DNA of 6,217 nt from Syntrophaceae bacterium (GTDB lineage Bacteria > Desulfobacterota > Syntrophia > Syntrophales > UBA2185): the NCBI GenBank assembly GCA_017885225.1, contig JAFNGM010000192.1:1-6217 (forward strand), given 5' to 3'. The stretch's first letter is position 1; the number at the start of each line of letters is the position of its first letter. Below, one piece after another: positions 1 through 6,101 of this stretch. A program made the position numbers and the translations under genes. The notes beneath the pieces are model-generated. The model was not told where the DNA came from. It ran no database searches and saw only the letters and a list, made by a program, of their open reading frames with translations.

Positions 1-15
1 CCGTGAGGCCCCCGC

Positions 16-792
16 CTACTCGATTCGTGAGTGAATGGAATCAAGGCTCTTACTGGCTGCCTTTGCCAATTCCGACTCCGGGGCGCTTTCAATGATCGCT
101 TTGAATTCAACTTTTGCCTTCTCAAAATCACTCTGTCTGATGTAACACTGTCCCAGCCAGTAGCGTGATTCTAACAATGAAGGGGCTATTTTTATTGATG
201 CCTTGAAGTGTTGAATCGCCTTTTCTAAATCCCCTTTGGCATAATACGTTACACCCATGTGAAGATCGATCACGGGAAGGGGTATTGTATTCGGTTTAAT
301 GTTTTTTGCCTTCTCATAGGAACTCAGGGCCATCGGGTAATCTCCCTTCCCATGATAGGCCATGCCCATGTTGAAGAAGGCCTTCTCGGGAGTCTCGTAA
401 ACAATATTGGAAAGGGCTTTTTTAAAGTATTCTATGGCATCATCCCAGCGCTCCATTCTCAGGTAGATGTGCCCCAGGTAATTGTACGCGTCCGAGTAAT
501 CAGACTTTAAGGACAAGGCTTTGTTAAATTCTTCGATGGCCTTATCATTAAGTCCTTTTCCGAAGTACGCGATACCCATATAGTAGTGGACCTTCGGATC
601 CCGGGGTATGATTTTTTCCGCCTGCAGAAACTCCTTCAGGGCATCATTGAAACGCTCGCCCCCCAGATAGGCAATCCCCACATTCACGTGCATATCTGCC
701 TGTTCCTTATGCCAGGGGCTCGTTGCACAGGCCGCAATGGTAATAAGGGATACCATCACAATAGTGTGTTTGATTAGATTGATCGTGCTCAT
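16..792 (-). CDS. pilW: TPR lipoprotein, PilW/PilF/Tgl-type pilotin for the PilQ secretin
   Basis: Outer-membrane lipoprotein expected to help localise and multimerise PilQ. The 258-residue product starts with a short basic segment and a hydrophobic stretch (residues 10-21) ending in a lipobox, Ile-Ala-Ala-Cys, with Cys22 as the predicted lipidated residue. There is no Asp at +2 (it is Ala), which fits outer-membrane sorting by the enterobacterial rule. Six TPR units follow at about residues 33-66, 67-100, 101-134, 136-169, 174-207 and 208-241, each with the usual G-x-A/I-Y and A-x-x-x-F/Y-x-x-A positions. Six TPRs is also the number in Pseudomonas PilF and Myxococcus Tgl (family knowledge). 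It lies directly downstream of pilQ on the same strand, 114 nt away, which supports the pilotin role. The ATG at 792 has a GGGA Shine-Dalgarno-like stretch 8 nt upstream. The stop is TAG. A generic TPR lipoprotein is the alternative, but the context makes a T4P role likely. Confidence 0.9.
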   Translation of the reverse strand: MSTINLIKHTIVMVSLITIAACATSPWHKEQADMHVNVGIAYLGGERFNDALKEFLQAEKIIPRDPKVHYYMGIAYFGKGLNDKAIEEFNKALSLKSDYSDAYNYLGHIYLRMERWDDAIEYFKKALSNIVYETPEKAFFNMGMAYHGKGDYPMALSSYEKAKNIKPNTIPLPVIDLHMGVTYYAKGDLEKAIQHFKASIKIAPSLLESRYWLGQCYIRQSDFEKAKVEFKAIIESAPESELAKAASKSLDSIHSRIE

Positions 793-834
793 CGTGCAGT
801 TCCCGGACCTTTATAAAAAATTTTTTCTCAATAA

Positions 835-875
835 ACATTGAAACCTTTGCAAAGAGCAGGCAAAGGTTTCAATGT
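835..875 (-). terminator. Perfect 16-bp hairpin between pilQ and pilW; attenuator or weak terminator
   Basis: Positions 835-850 and 860-875 are perfect reverse complements (ACATTGAAACCTTTGC on the plus strand for the left arm), with a 9-nt loop at 851-859. It lies about 30 nt after the pilQ stop. Read in the direction of transcription, the stem is followed by only a broken U-run (TTATT), and a solid T6 comes later at 815-820. It is therefore not a textbook intrinsic terminator. It could partly terminate transcription, so that less pilW than pilMNOPQ mRNA is made, or protect the 3' end of the upstream message. The rest of the 793-906 gap holds an A6T6 tract (815-826) and no convincing promoter. 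Confidence 0.6.
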
Positions 876-906
876 GTGCTAATCGTTGGCGTATATGGTC
901 TGTGCG

Positions 907-2646
907 TCATCCACCCTTTTGTTTTTCAGGTTTTTGACCGACAGCCTCTTCACCTCTTATGACCTTAGGGGTGATAAATACCATGAGCTGCCTTCTCGAT
1001 TTATTAATGGATTCGGTTTTGAACAGCCATCCTAAGATCGGTATCTTGGAGATCCAGGGAACACCGCTTTCTCCCGTCTGCTCTTGCGTTTTCAAAATGC
1101 CTCCAATGACAATGGTATCGCTATCCTGGACAACGATTTTGGACTCTACCTCGCTTTTATTGATCGGCGGGTTACCGCCTAAAGCCGGAGCCATTGCATA
1201 GTCCGCATAATCATTGGTCGCCTTGATCTCCATGGATATCGCGCCTTCCGGTGTGATCTTTGGTTTTACTTCGAGTTTTAAAACGGCTTCCTTGAAGGTA
1301 ATGCTCCTGTTACCGTCCTTGTCTATGGTTACGTAGGGGATTTCCTGACCCTGTTTGATTACTGCCTTGACATTATCCATGGTGGAAACTTTGGGTGAGG
1401 AAATAATTTTTCCCTGACTGGTCGTTTCCAGGGCCTGAATCTGGGCTTCGAGTACCGCGTTGGCGCCTCCCAGGATGAGACCAAAGGTTGGTGACGTCAT
1501 TGCTGCCGGATAATTGAGTGCCGCAGATTGAATAGCTTTTCCATCGGTGGTTCTAAACGGTAACTGAGAAGGGTATGGCCACGATACTTGGCGCGGATTG
1601 ATAGTGTTGGTGCTGGTACCCCCCGTGAGAGCATAGGAATAGTCGCCCGCTTTGCCGTAGTATACACCTCCCCACTGGACGCCGAGGTTTCTCACAAAGT
1701 CATCTGCGACTTCCACGATTTTTGCCTCGATGGATACTTGCCGCAGCTTCCCCCTTTCTTCCAAGCGTTCCTGTTCCGCTTTTTTGGCAAGGGCTTCCGC
1801 TTTCATACGATCTTCTTCACCCTGCCTTCGGTCGGATTCGTCTTTCTTCATTCTCTCATAGGTGACAACACTGATCACATCGCCCATTTGCTTTTTGGCG
1901 AGACCCTGGACGTCTAATATGGTATCGAGGGCCTGGTCCCAGGGAACTTTATGCATGTGCACAGTCATAGCTCCCTTGACATCCTCTCCGGCGACAATGG
2001 TCACTTCCCCTGCCTCGGCAAGTAATCTCAGGACAGCCTTTATGGGAGCATCCTGAAAATCAAGGGATATTTTTCTTCCCATATATTTCGTGGCTTCTCT
2101 GCCCCTGTCGAGTCTCGCCCAAGAGGGATTCACTTCCTGTTTCGGTGTTTCTTTCGCGGTATCAAATTGTTTTTGTTCAGGTGCGGGCAGCGTTGCCTCG
2201 ATACTGCTTATATTAAAATCAATAACGACGTTCTGTCCTGCCTGACTTACACTGTAAGGGACGCGTTCTTTCAGCGCTATCGTGATGAGAGCCCATTGCT
2301 GTCCCTCGATCGCCTTTTGGGCGGGCGTAACGTTGATTACATTGGAGAGCTTCCCCTCCCCTAAGGTGCTTCTCAGTTCCTGCGGCACAAATATATTCGC
2401 CATTTTTACCAGGACGGCATTGCCTGCAAGGGCCTCGACAGAAGCCCCTGTCTGTTTCGATATATGAAAAGTAAGACGTTCTTTACCTTTGATCCTTTCA
2501 AAGGATATATCGAGCAGGTGTCCCGCATCTGTCTTCTCAGCTTTTAGCGTGGATGCCTCCGGCGGTGCGCTCCATGCGTAGCCTGTATAACCGAAAAGCG
2601 CTATACAAACAGTCAACACTATAATCCATGGCATATTTTTTTTCAT
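907..2646 (-). CDS. pilQ: Type IV pilus secretin PilQ (AMIN + N0/STN + secretin; N1 apparently absent)
   Basis: Forms the outer-membrane channel through which the pilus passes. The 579-residue product has a signal peptide (about residues 1-24, ending Gly-Tyr-Ala) and one AMIN-like beta domain (about 43-145), which in related proteins binds peptidoglycan. A linker then leads to an N0/STN domain (about 191-262) with the typical ISLDFQDAPIKAVLRLLAE and VPWDQALD stretches. Residues 264-300 are a highly charged Lys/Glu/Arg helix. The secretin domain (about 302-566) begins at RQVSIEAKIVEV and contains GKIISSPKVSTMDN (412-425), GQEIPY (433-438) and the C-terminal motif GVPWISKIPILGWLFK (528-543). 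PilQ proteins usually have an N1 (NolW/KH-like) domain between N0 and the secretin core and are commonly 700-900 residues long; none is visible here. The ATG overlaps the pilP stop (ATGA), and a good Shine-Dalgarno (AGGTGAGG, 2654-2661) sits 7 nt upstream. The frame is uninterrupted. Confidence 0.96.
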   Translation of the reverse strand: MKKNMPWIIVLTVCIALFGYTGYAWSAPPEASTLKAEKTDAGHLLDISFERIKGKERLTFHISKQTGASVEALAGNAVLVKMANIFVPQELRSTLGEGKLSNVINVTPAQKAIEGQQWALITIALKERVPYSVSQAGQNVVIDFNISSIEATLPAPEQKQFDTAKETPKQEVNPSWARLDRGREATKYMGRKISLDFQDAPIKAVLRLLAEAGEVTIVAGEDVKGAMTVHMHKVPWDQALDTILDVQGLAKKQMGDVISVVTYERMKKDESDRRQGEEDRMKAEALAKKAEQERLEERGKLRQVSIEAKIVEVADDFVRNLGVQWGGVYYGKAGDYSYALTGGTSTNTINPRQVSWPYPSQLPFRTTDGKAIQSAALNYPAAMTSPTFGLILGGANAVLEAQIQALETTSQGKIISSPKVSTMDNVKAVIKQGQEIPYVTIDKDGNRSITFKEAVLKLEVKPKITPEGAISMEIKATNDYADYAMAPALGGNPPINKSEVESKIVVQDSDTIVIGGILKTQEQTGESGVPWISKIPILGWLFKTESINKSRRQLMVFITPKVIRGEEAVGQKPEKQKGG

Positions 2647-3182
2647 GGTTGTACCTCACCTTCCTCCTTGCGAAGCTTGATTGCTCCCCTTCTTGTCTTC
2701 GCGTGTTTGGCCTCCGCTTTTATCGTTTCTTCGACGATGACTCTGTCTTGGAGTATCTCGACTACTCTGCCGTTATGCAGACCAATATAGGTTCCCACAA
2801 AAATCGGATAAAATTTTCCTTTCACATCCGTGACCATCGCTATTCTCGAATGTTCATCGATTGCGATACCCACAAGCTTGAACTGTTCAATGCCGGCTCT
2901 CTGCAAGGGATTGATAGGGAGGGCCTTCGGCATTTCAAGCTTTTTCTTTGCGCTGATTTCATCCACTATGTAGGGTTTAAACGGATCGGGCTTTCCTACA
3001 GGATTGTATTTGTATGCAGGAGCCGCTTTGAATTCGGCAGCCGTTGTGGTGATATCCTTTTGTTCAGGCACCTTTGTAGCGGTCACTTTTTTGAGGGTGG
3101 CATGAGTTCCTGATACCCAAATAATAGAGATCAAGACCAGGAAAATGGCCGTTATGCAAGCTGCGTTATTATTTTTTTTCAT
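2643..3182 (-). CDS. pilP: Type IV pilus assembly protein PilP, without a lipobox
   Basis: Periplasmic link between the PilN/PilO inner-membrane complex and the N-terminal domains of PilQ. From the ATG at 3182 the product is 179 residues. It has a basic/Asn start, a hydrophobic segment (about residues 10-24) ending Ser-Gly-Thr-His-Ala, a low-complexity tether (29-58), the GKPDPFKPY motif (63-71), and the C-terminal beta domain (about 101-152) with FKLVGIAID, Ile-Ala-Met-Val and a VGTYIGLHNGRV turn. The tail is basic. Family members are usually lipoproteins, but no Cys follows the hydrophobic segment; the only early Cys (residue 9) precedes it. An in-frame ATG at 3197 would add five residues. 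I prefer 3182 because it gives the ATG-A8-T start also seen at pilQ and xre and a smaller overlap with pilO (14 rather than 29 nt). Neither start has a clear Shine-Dalgarno, so translation is probably coupled to pilO. The last four bases overlap pilQ. Confidence 0.93.
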   Translation of the reverse strand: MKKNNNAACITAIFLVLISIIWVSGTHATLKKVTATKVPEQKDITTTAAEFKAAPAYKYNPVGKPDPFKPYIVDEISAKKKLEMPKALPINPLQRAGIEQFKLVGIAIDEHSRIAMVTDVKGKFYPIFVGTYIGLHNGRVVEILQDRVIVEETIKAEAKHAKTRRGAIKLRKEEGEVQP

Positions 3183-3843
3183 CAGCTTTTTTCTCATCCA
3201 TTTTTTCTAAGAACATATAGGTTTTTATCATGCAGGATGTTGTTAAACGACGGCCCTTGCCTGTTACATCCTTCCCCTCCGTCATGGTTATTTCCTCTAT
3301 ATTGATTATCCTGGGAAGCTTCGCGACCTTTTCGAAGAAAACAACTGCGCTGTGATAGCCTCCGGTAACCGTTACTTTTACAGGTATTTCGTCATAAAAT
3401 TTTTCTTCCGGCTGTTTTGAGGGAGCTCCCTTGGCATCGGCTGGTTTTTTATCACCCGGCTTTTGTTCCGGTGGTTTCATTTCCGATTGCCTTGGCTCGA
3501 AGAGGATAAAGTCGATACCGGAATCTTTCCCTGCCTGTGCAACAGCATATAAAAGCCCCGGTATTTCACGCTGATCGGGAAGTTTCGCCAAAGCCACTTT
3601 CAATGTTTCTCGTAAGGCATTCACTTCTTTCTCGAACTTTTCTTTTTGGGCTGCCAGACGTCCTTTCTCTACTACCTGCGCCTGAATTTCGGACAACTTT
3701 GTGTCAAGTTCGCCTTTCTTCTGGAGAGACGATTGCATAAAGAGTGAATAATATGCTGCACCTAACACAAAGTAAATCAAGGCGACAATCAATGCTTTAC
3801 GCTTGGCGGGCATTTTTTTGATGTCATCCAGGGTGAGAGCCAT
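3169..3843 (-). CDS. pilO: Type IV pilus inner-membrane protein PilO
   Basis: Inner-membrane alignment protein that pairs with PilN and binds PilP. The 224-residue product has a short cytoplasmic start, one membrane helix (about residues 16-36), a periplasmic coiled coil (about 38-85), and the family motif LPDQREIPGLLYAVAQ (88-103), which opens the ferredoxin-like domain. FYDEIPVKVTVTGGYH (149-164) and LPRIINIEEI follow. A Lys/Pro/Ala-rich linker at about 121-148 separates the two halves of the globular part and is longer than I would expect for the family. The C-terminus is a Lys/Glu/Asp-rich tail. Its ATG lies 7 nt after pilN. A GGGA Shine-Dalgarno-like site is 10 nt upstream, inside the pilN 3' end. 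The end overlaps the start of pilP. Confidence 0.94.
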   Translation of the reverse strand: MALTLDDIKKMPAKRKALIVALIYFVLGAAYYSLFMQSSLQKKGELDTKLSEIQAQVVEKGRLAAQKEKFEKEVNALRETLKVALAKLPDQREIPGLLYAVAQAGKDSGIDFILFEPRQSEMKPPEQKPGDKKPADAKGAPSKQPEEKFYDEIPVKVTVTGGYHSAVVFFEKVAKLPRIINIEEITMTEGKDVTGKGRRLTTSCMIKTYMFLEKMDEKKADEKK

Positions 3844-3850
3844 GTAATTA

Positions 3851-4396
3851 TTATCCCTTCTTTTTCACACACGATATAATAAATTGCTGCAGTTTAATGC
3901 CGGATATCTCTTTTTCCTTGGTTGATACCAAATCGACGGATTTGATAAAGGTAGATCCTGCCAAATTTTTCATGAAGTGCGCAACCGCGATATTATTTCT
4001 GGCCATACCCTCAATGGTAATAGCTGTTCCTTTTTCCGATAATCTTTCAAGCCAGACGTCCTTTACGGGGACCATGGTTGTTAATTCGTCAAGCATACGC
4101 ACGGGTGCCAGGCGATTTTCTTCAAGGGTATTGATAATAGCAATTTTTTTCTCGAGAAGAGCCTTGTCTCTCTTGAATGTGTCAATATCGAGAATAATCT
4201 TATTGAGACGATCGAGTTCATTTTGCTGTTTTGTAATGTTTTCTTCGAGACTACTGATGCTCATACTGAGATAAAGGTGAAATGAACCGAGCGCGAGGAC
4301 GAACACAACAAAGGTGATGCCGATGACCATAATCTGGCGTGTAATGTCCTCTCTCTTTTCTTTCTCCCGATAGGGAAGAAGATTAATCCTGATCAT
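3851..4396 (-). CDS. pilN: Type IV pilus inner-membrane protein PilN
   Basis: Bitopic inner-membrane protein that couples cytoplasmic PilM to the periplasmic PilO/PilP complex. The 181-residue product begins MIRINLLPYRE, containing the conserved INLLP peptide (residues 4-8) that in characterised homologues inserts into a groove of PilM. A membrane helix follows at about 22-43, a coiled coil at about 46-92, and a compact alpha/beta domain at about 98-178 with the stretches VWLERLSEKGTAITIEG and a beta-rich end. Its length is normal for the family. Start and pilM stop overlap as ATGA (4393-4396), and an AGGTGA Shine-Dalgarno (4400-4405) lies 3 nt upstream within pilM. This predicts translational coupling and matched PilM:PilN output. 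Confidence 0.95.
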   Translation of the reverse strand: MIRINLLPYREKEKREDITRQIMVIGITFVVFVLALGSFHLYLSMSISSLEENITKQQNELDRLNKIILDIDTFKRDKALLEKKIAIINTLEENRLAPVRMLDELTTMVPVKDVWLERLSEKGTAITIEGMARNNIAVAHFMKNLAGSTFIKSVDLVSTKEKEISGIKLQQFIISCVKKKG

Positions 4397-5505
4397 TTGT
4401 CACCTACTTTTCTTAGTGCCAGCCCAATCCCAACAGCTGCGATAGGAATAATATTTTCGATTGTTGCCGGATCAAGAGTTTTTGTGTTGTAGCCTATATT
4501 TTTAAAGGGATTCGCAATTTCCGCTTCTACATTAAGTCGTTGCGTCAAGTCGTTTACAATACCAGGTATTTTCGCACTCCCTCCGGATATAAGAACATGC
4601 TTTATATATTCTCCCCCATACGTTGACCGGAAATAATCCACAGAGCGCTCAATTTCTGCACAGATAGGTTCTGCATAGTGAAGAAGGCTTTCCCGGAATT
4701 CTTTGTCTGACGCTTCGCTGCCGCCAGGCCCTTCAATTTTGATCCTTTCCGCTTCCTCGAATGTCACTCCCAATTTCTGCTGAATTGCCTCCGTGATGGA
4801 ATTCCCCGCAAGTGTAAAATCTCTGGTAAAGATTGACATACCTCCTCTCACCACATTCACGTTCGTGATACTTGCTCCTATATTGATGAGGACGGCCATT
4901 TCGTTGTCTTCAAAATCATAATTCTCTTCATACATTGTTTCGAGAGCAAAAGAATCGACATCCATGATCACGGGAACATATCCCACTTGTCTGATGGCAT
5001 CGGTGTAACCGTTCACGATGTCTTTCTTTGAAGCAACAATTATAACATCCATCTGATTGGGATTAAATTCATTCTCGCCAAGGATTTGGAAGTCATAGCT
5101 TACTGCCTCCATATCGTCAAACGGCAGATATTTACCTGCCTCATCCTTTATCAGATCACGCAACTCATTTTCTTCGAGAGTGGGAAAGGTCACTTTTTTG
5201 ACTATCACGGAGTGTCCGGAAATGGATGTTACGACATTTCTTCTCTTGCAGCCGGATAGCTTGAATAGTTCCTTAATTTTCAAGGCCAATTCCTGCTGTT
5301 CTACGGCTACGCCATCTACTATGATACCCTTTTCCAAAGGCATTTGGAAAAAGCGGTTAAGAATATAGCCTTTTGGGGTTTCTTGCATTTCGGCAAGTTT
5401 TATAGAACTTGATCCTACGTCAAGCCCAACCAGTTGCTTGCTGCCCGGCAACAGGTTCTTAAAGATATCAAGACCGCCTGATAACAGATTTTTAATGTTT
5501 AGCAT
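4393..5505 (-). CDS. pilM: Type IV pilus assembly protein PilM (actin-like ATP-binding protein)
   Basis: Cytoplasmic FtsA/actin-like protein that docks on the PilN N-terminus and links the envelope complex to the motor side of the machine. The 370-residue product shows a phosphate-1 loop GLDVGSSSIKLAE (27-39), the 1C-type region KDEAGKYLPFDDMEAVSYDF (120-139), a phosphate-2 segment LINIGASITNVNVV (206-219), and an adenosine-binding motif HVLISGGSAKIPGI (303-316). IPIAAVGIGLALR closes the fold. Length is usual for the family. An N-terminal extension of about 24 residues precedes the phosphate-1 loop and contains two similar short segments, IKNLLSGG (4-11) and FKNLLPGS (15-22). The ATG has a GGTGA Shine-Dalgarno (5510-5514) 4 nt upstream. 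The gene starts 33 nt after ftsB and overlaps pilN by 4 nt. Confidence 0.96.
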   Translation of the reverse strand: MLNIKNLLSGGLDIFKNLLPGSKQLVGLDVGSSSIKLAEMQETPKGYILNRFFQMPLEKGIIVDGVAVEQQELALKIKELFKLSGCKRRNVVTSISGHSVIVKKVTFPTLEENELRDLIKDEAGKYLPFDDMEAVSYDFQILGENEFNPNQMDVIIVASKKDIVNGYTDAIRQVGYVPVIMDVDSFALETMYEENYDFEDNEMAVLINIGASITNVNVVRGGMSIFTRDFTLAGNSITEAIQQKLGVTFEEAERIKIEGPGGSEASDKEFRESLLHYAEPICAEIERSVDYFRSTYGGEYIKHVLISGGSAKIPGIVNDLTQRLNVEAEIANPFKNIGYNTKTLDPATIENIIPIAAVGIGLALRKVGDK

Positions 5506-5525
5506 AGGATCACCGTGTGTGGATT

Positions 5526-5554
5526 ATTATATCGAGATTCATTTCGAATATCGA
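5526..5554 (-). promoter_or_regulatory. Candidate internal sigma70 promoter for pilM
   Basis: On the minus strand a perfect TATAAT (5526-5531) lies 17 bp downstream of TCGATA (5549-5554), which matches 4 of 6 positions of TTGACA. The predicted start is near 5519, leaving a leader of about 15 nt that contains the pilM Shine-Dalgarno. The -35 overlaps the last codons of ftsB. The 7-mer TCGATAT occurs twice here (5548-5554 and 5529-5535), 19 bp apart. In AT-rich DNA a TATAAT is not rare, so this is a prediction only. Confidence 0.4.
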
Positions 5555-5805
5555 TAAACAAGATCTCCCTTCCTGACCATTCCAATTTCGTTTCTTGCTA
5601 CCATTTCTATATATTGAAGATCACTTCTCAGCAGCGCCGCCTTTTTACTCAATTCCTTGTTCTCAAGAGTAATATCATTGTTCGCTTTTTTTAACGCCAT
5701 TAATTTTTCTTTCATGGCGTAATTATCAACAAGACCCCTTTTTCCGAAAGTAATGAGCATACTCATCAAAAAAACAAACACAATAAGATATCTGCCTATT
5801 TTCAT
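5539..5805 (-). CDS. ftsB: FtsB/DivIC-family septum formation initiator
   Basis: Small bitopic division protein; family members form a coiled-coil complex with FtsL and FtsQ that activates septal peptidoglycan synthesis. The 88-residue product has a short cytoplasmic start, a membrane helix (about residues 5-21), a heptad-like coiled coil (about 27-65), and the family's C-terminal signature IEMVARNEIGMVRKGDLVYRY (66-86). Length and domain order are typical for FtsB/DivIC. It is co-directional with pilM, 33 nt upstream, and sits 65 nt after xre. The ATG at 5805 lacks a strong Shine-Dalgarno; a perfect palindrome CCGATCGG (5807-5814) ends just before it. Assignment to the DivIC/FtsB family is firm. 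Whether it is the cell's only FtsB or a pilus-associated paralogue cannot be told from this window. Confidence 0.88.
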   Translation of the reverse strand: MKIGRYLIVFVFLMSMLITFGKRGLVDNYAMKEKLMALKKANNDITLENKELSKKAALLRSDLQYIEMVARNEIGMVRKGDLVYRYSK

Positions 5806-5842
5806 TCCGATCGGTCGTTTCCATTAAATCGTTTTAAAAAAA

Positions 5843-5848
5843 ATTATA
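5843..5848 (-). promoter_or_regulatory. Weak candidate -10 element in the xre-ftsB gap
   Basis: The 65-nt gap between xre and ftsB (5806-5870) contains a perfect minus-strand TATAAT followed by a T8 run (5835-5842 region), but no recognisable -35 at 16-18 bp upstream. No GC-rich hairpin precedes the T-run, so it is not a terminator either. The simplest reading is read-through from the xre promoter into ftsB, with a possible weak extra start here. Confidence 0.2.
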
Positions 5849-5870
5849 GTAAAAAAGTAATTTGAAACAT

Positions 5871-6062
5871 TCAGTCTGCAAGAAAAACATCCTCATATTT
5901 TTTTTGCAGCGCTTTTGCGACTTTCAATTCTGAGTACTTTCGAGTTGTTAAACCCTTTTCCATTTTTGTTATGGTTTGAGGTGCCAAACCTGCCTTTCTC
6001 GCAAGTTCGGCAATACTTAAAGGAATCGCTTCACGCAGTTGCTTTACTTTATTTTTTTTCAT
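5871..6062 (-). CDS. Small Cro/C1-type (XRE) helix-turn-helix protein
   Basis: Probable DNA-binding regulator at the head of the pilus unit. From the ATG at 6062 the product is 63 residues and essentially a single HTH domain. LSIAELARKAGLAPQTITKMEKG (residues 15-37) is a textbook HTH_3: helix 2 contains AELARKAG and helix 3 QTITKMEKG. A short helical end RKYSELKVAKALQKKYEDVF follows. An in-frame GTG at 6110 would add 16 residues, but it abuts the -10 hexamer at 6102-6107 and lies upstream of the predicted transcription start, so it is unlikely to be translated. No other start codon lies between. GAGGGA directly abuts the ATG, too close for an ideal Shine-Dalgarno. There is no ligand, dimerisation or protease domain. 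Likely roles are autoregulation or control of the pilus genes (inference); its targets cannot be read from sequence. Confidence 0.82.
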   Translation of the reverse strand: MKKNKVKQLREAIPLSIAELARKAGLAPQTITKMEKGLTTRKYSELKVAKALQKKYEDVFLAD

Positions 6063-6101
6063 TCCCTCATTCCAAATTAAAAACGATCGCTCTTCGAAAA
6101 A

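Noticed and set aside
1..17. Short AGGC/GCCT hairpin after the pilW stop as a terminator
   Set aside because: Only a 4-bp stem with no visible T-run, and the window ends before any continuation can be seen.
1588..1917. A 109-codon plus-strand frame antisense to pilQ
   Set aside because: Lies fully within the well-supported secretin gene and shows no recognisable domain or ribosome binding site.
2628..3113. A 161-codon open frame on the plus strand, antisense to pilP and the pilP/pilQ junction
   Set aside because: It matches no family I know, its composition looks like the complement of a real gene, and the opposite strand encodes clear PilP and PilQ sequence.
3168..3200. PilO-PilP fusion by slippage on the A8 run at the pilO 3' end
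   Set aside because: PilP reads in the +1 frame there, so loss of one A would fuse them, but the product would place a second hydrophobic segment in the periplasm; a simple overlap explains the layout.
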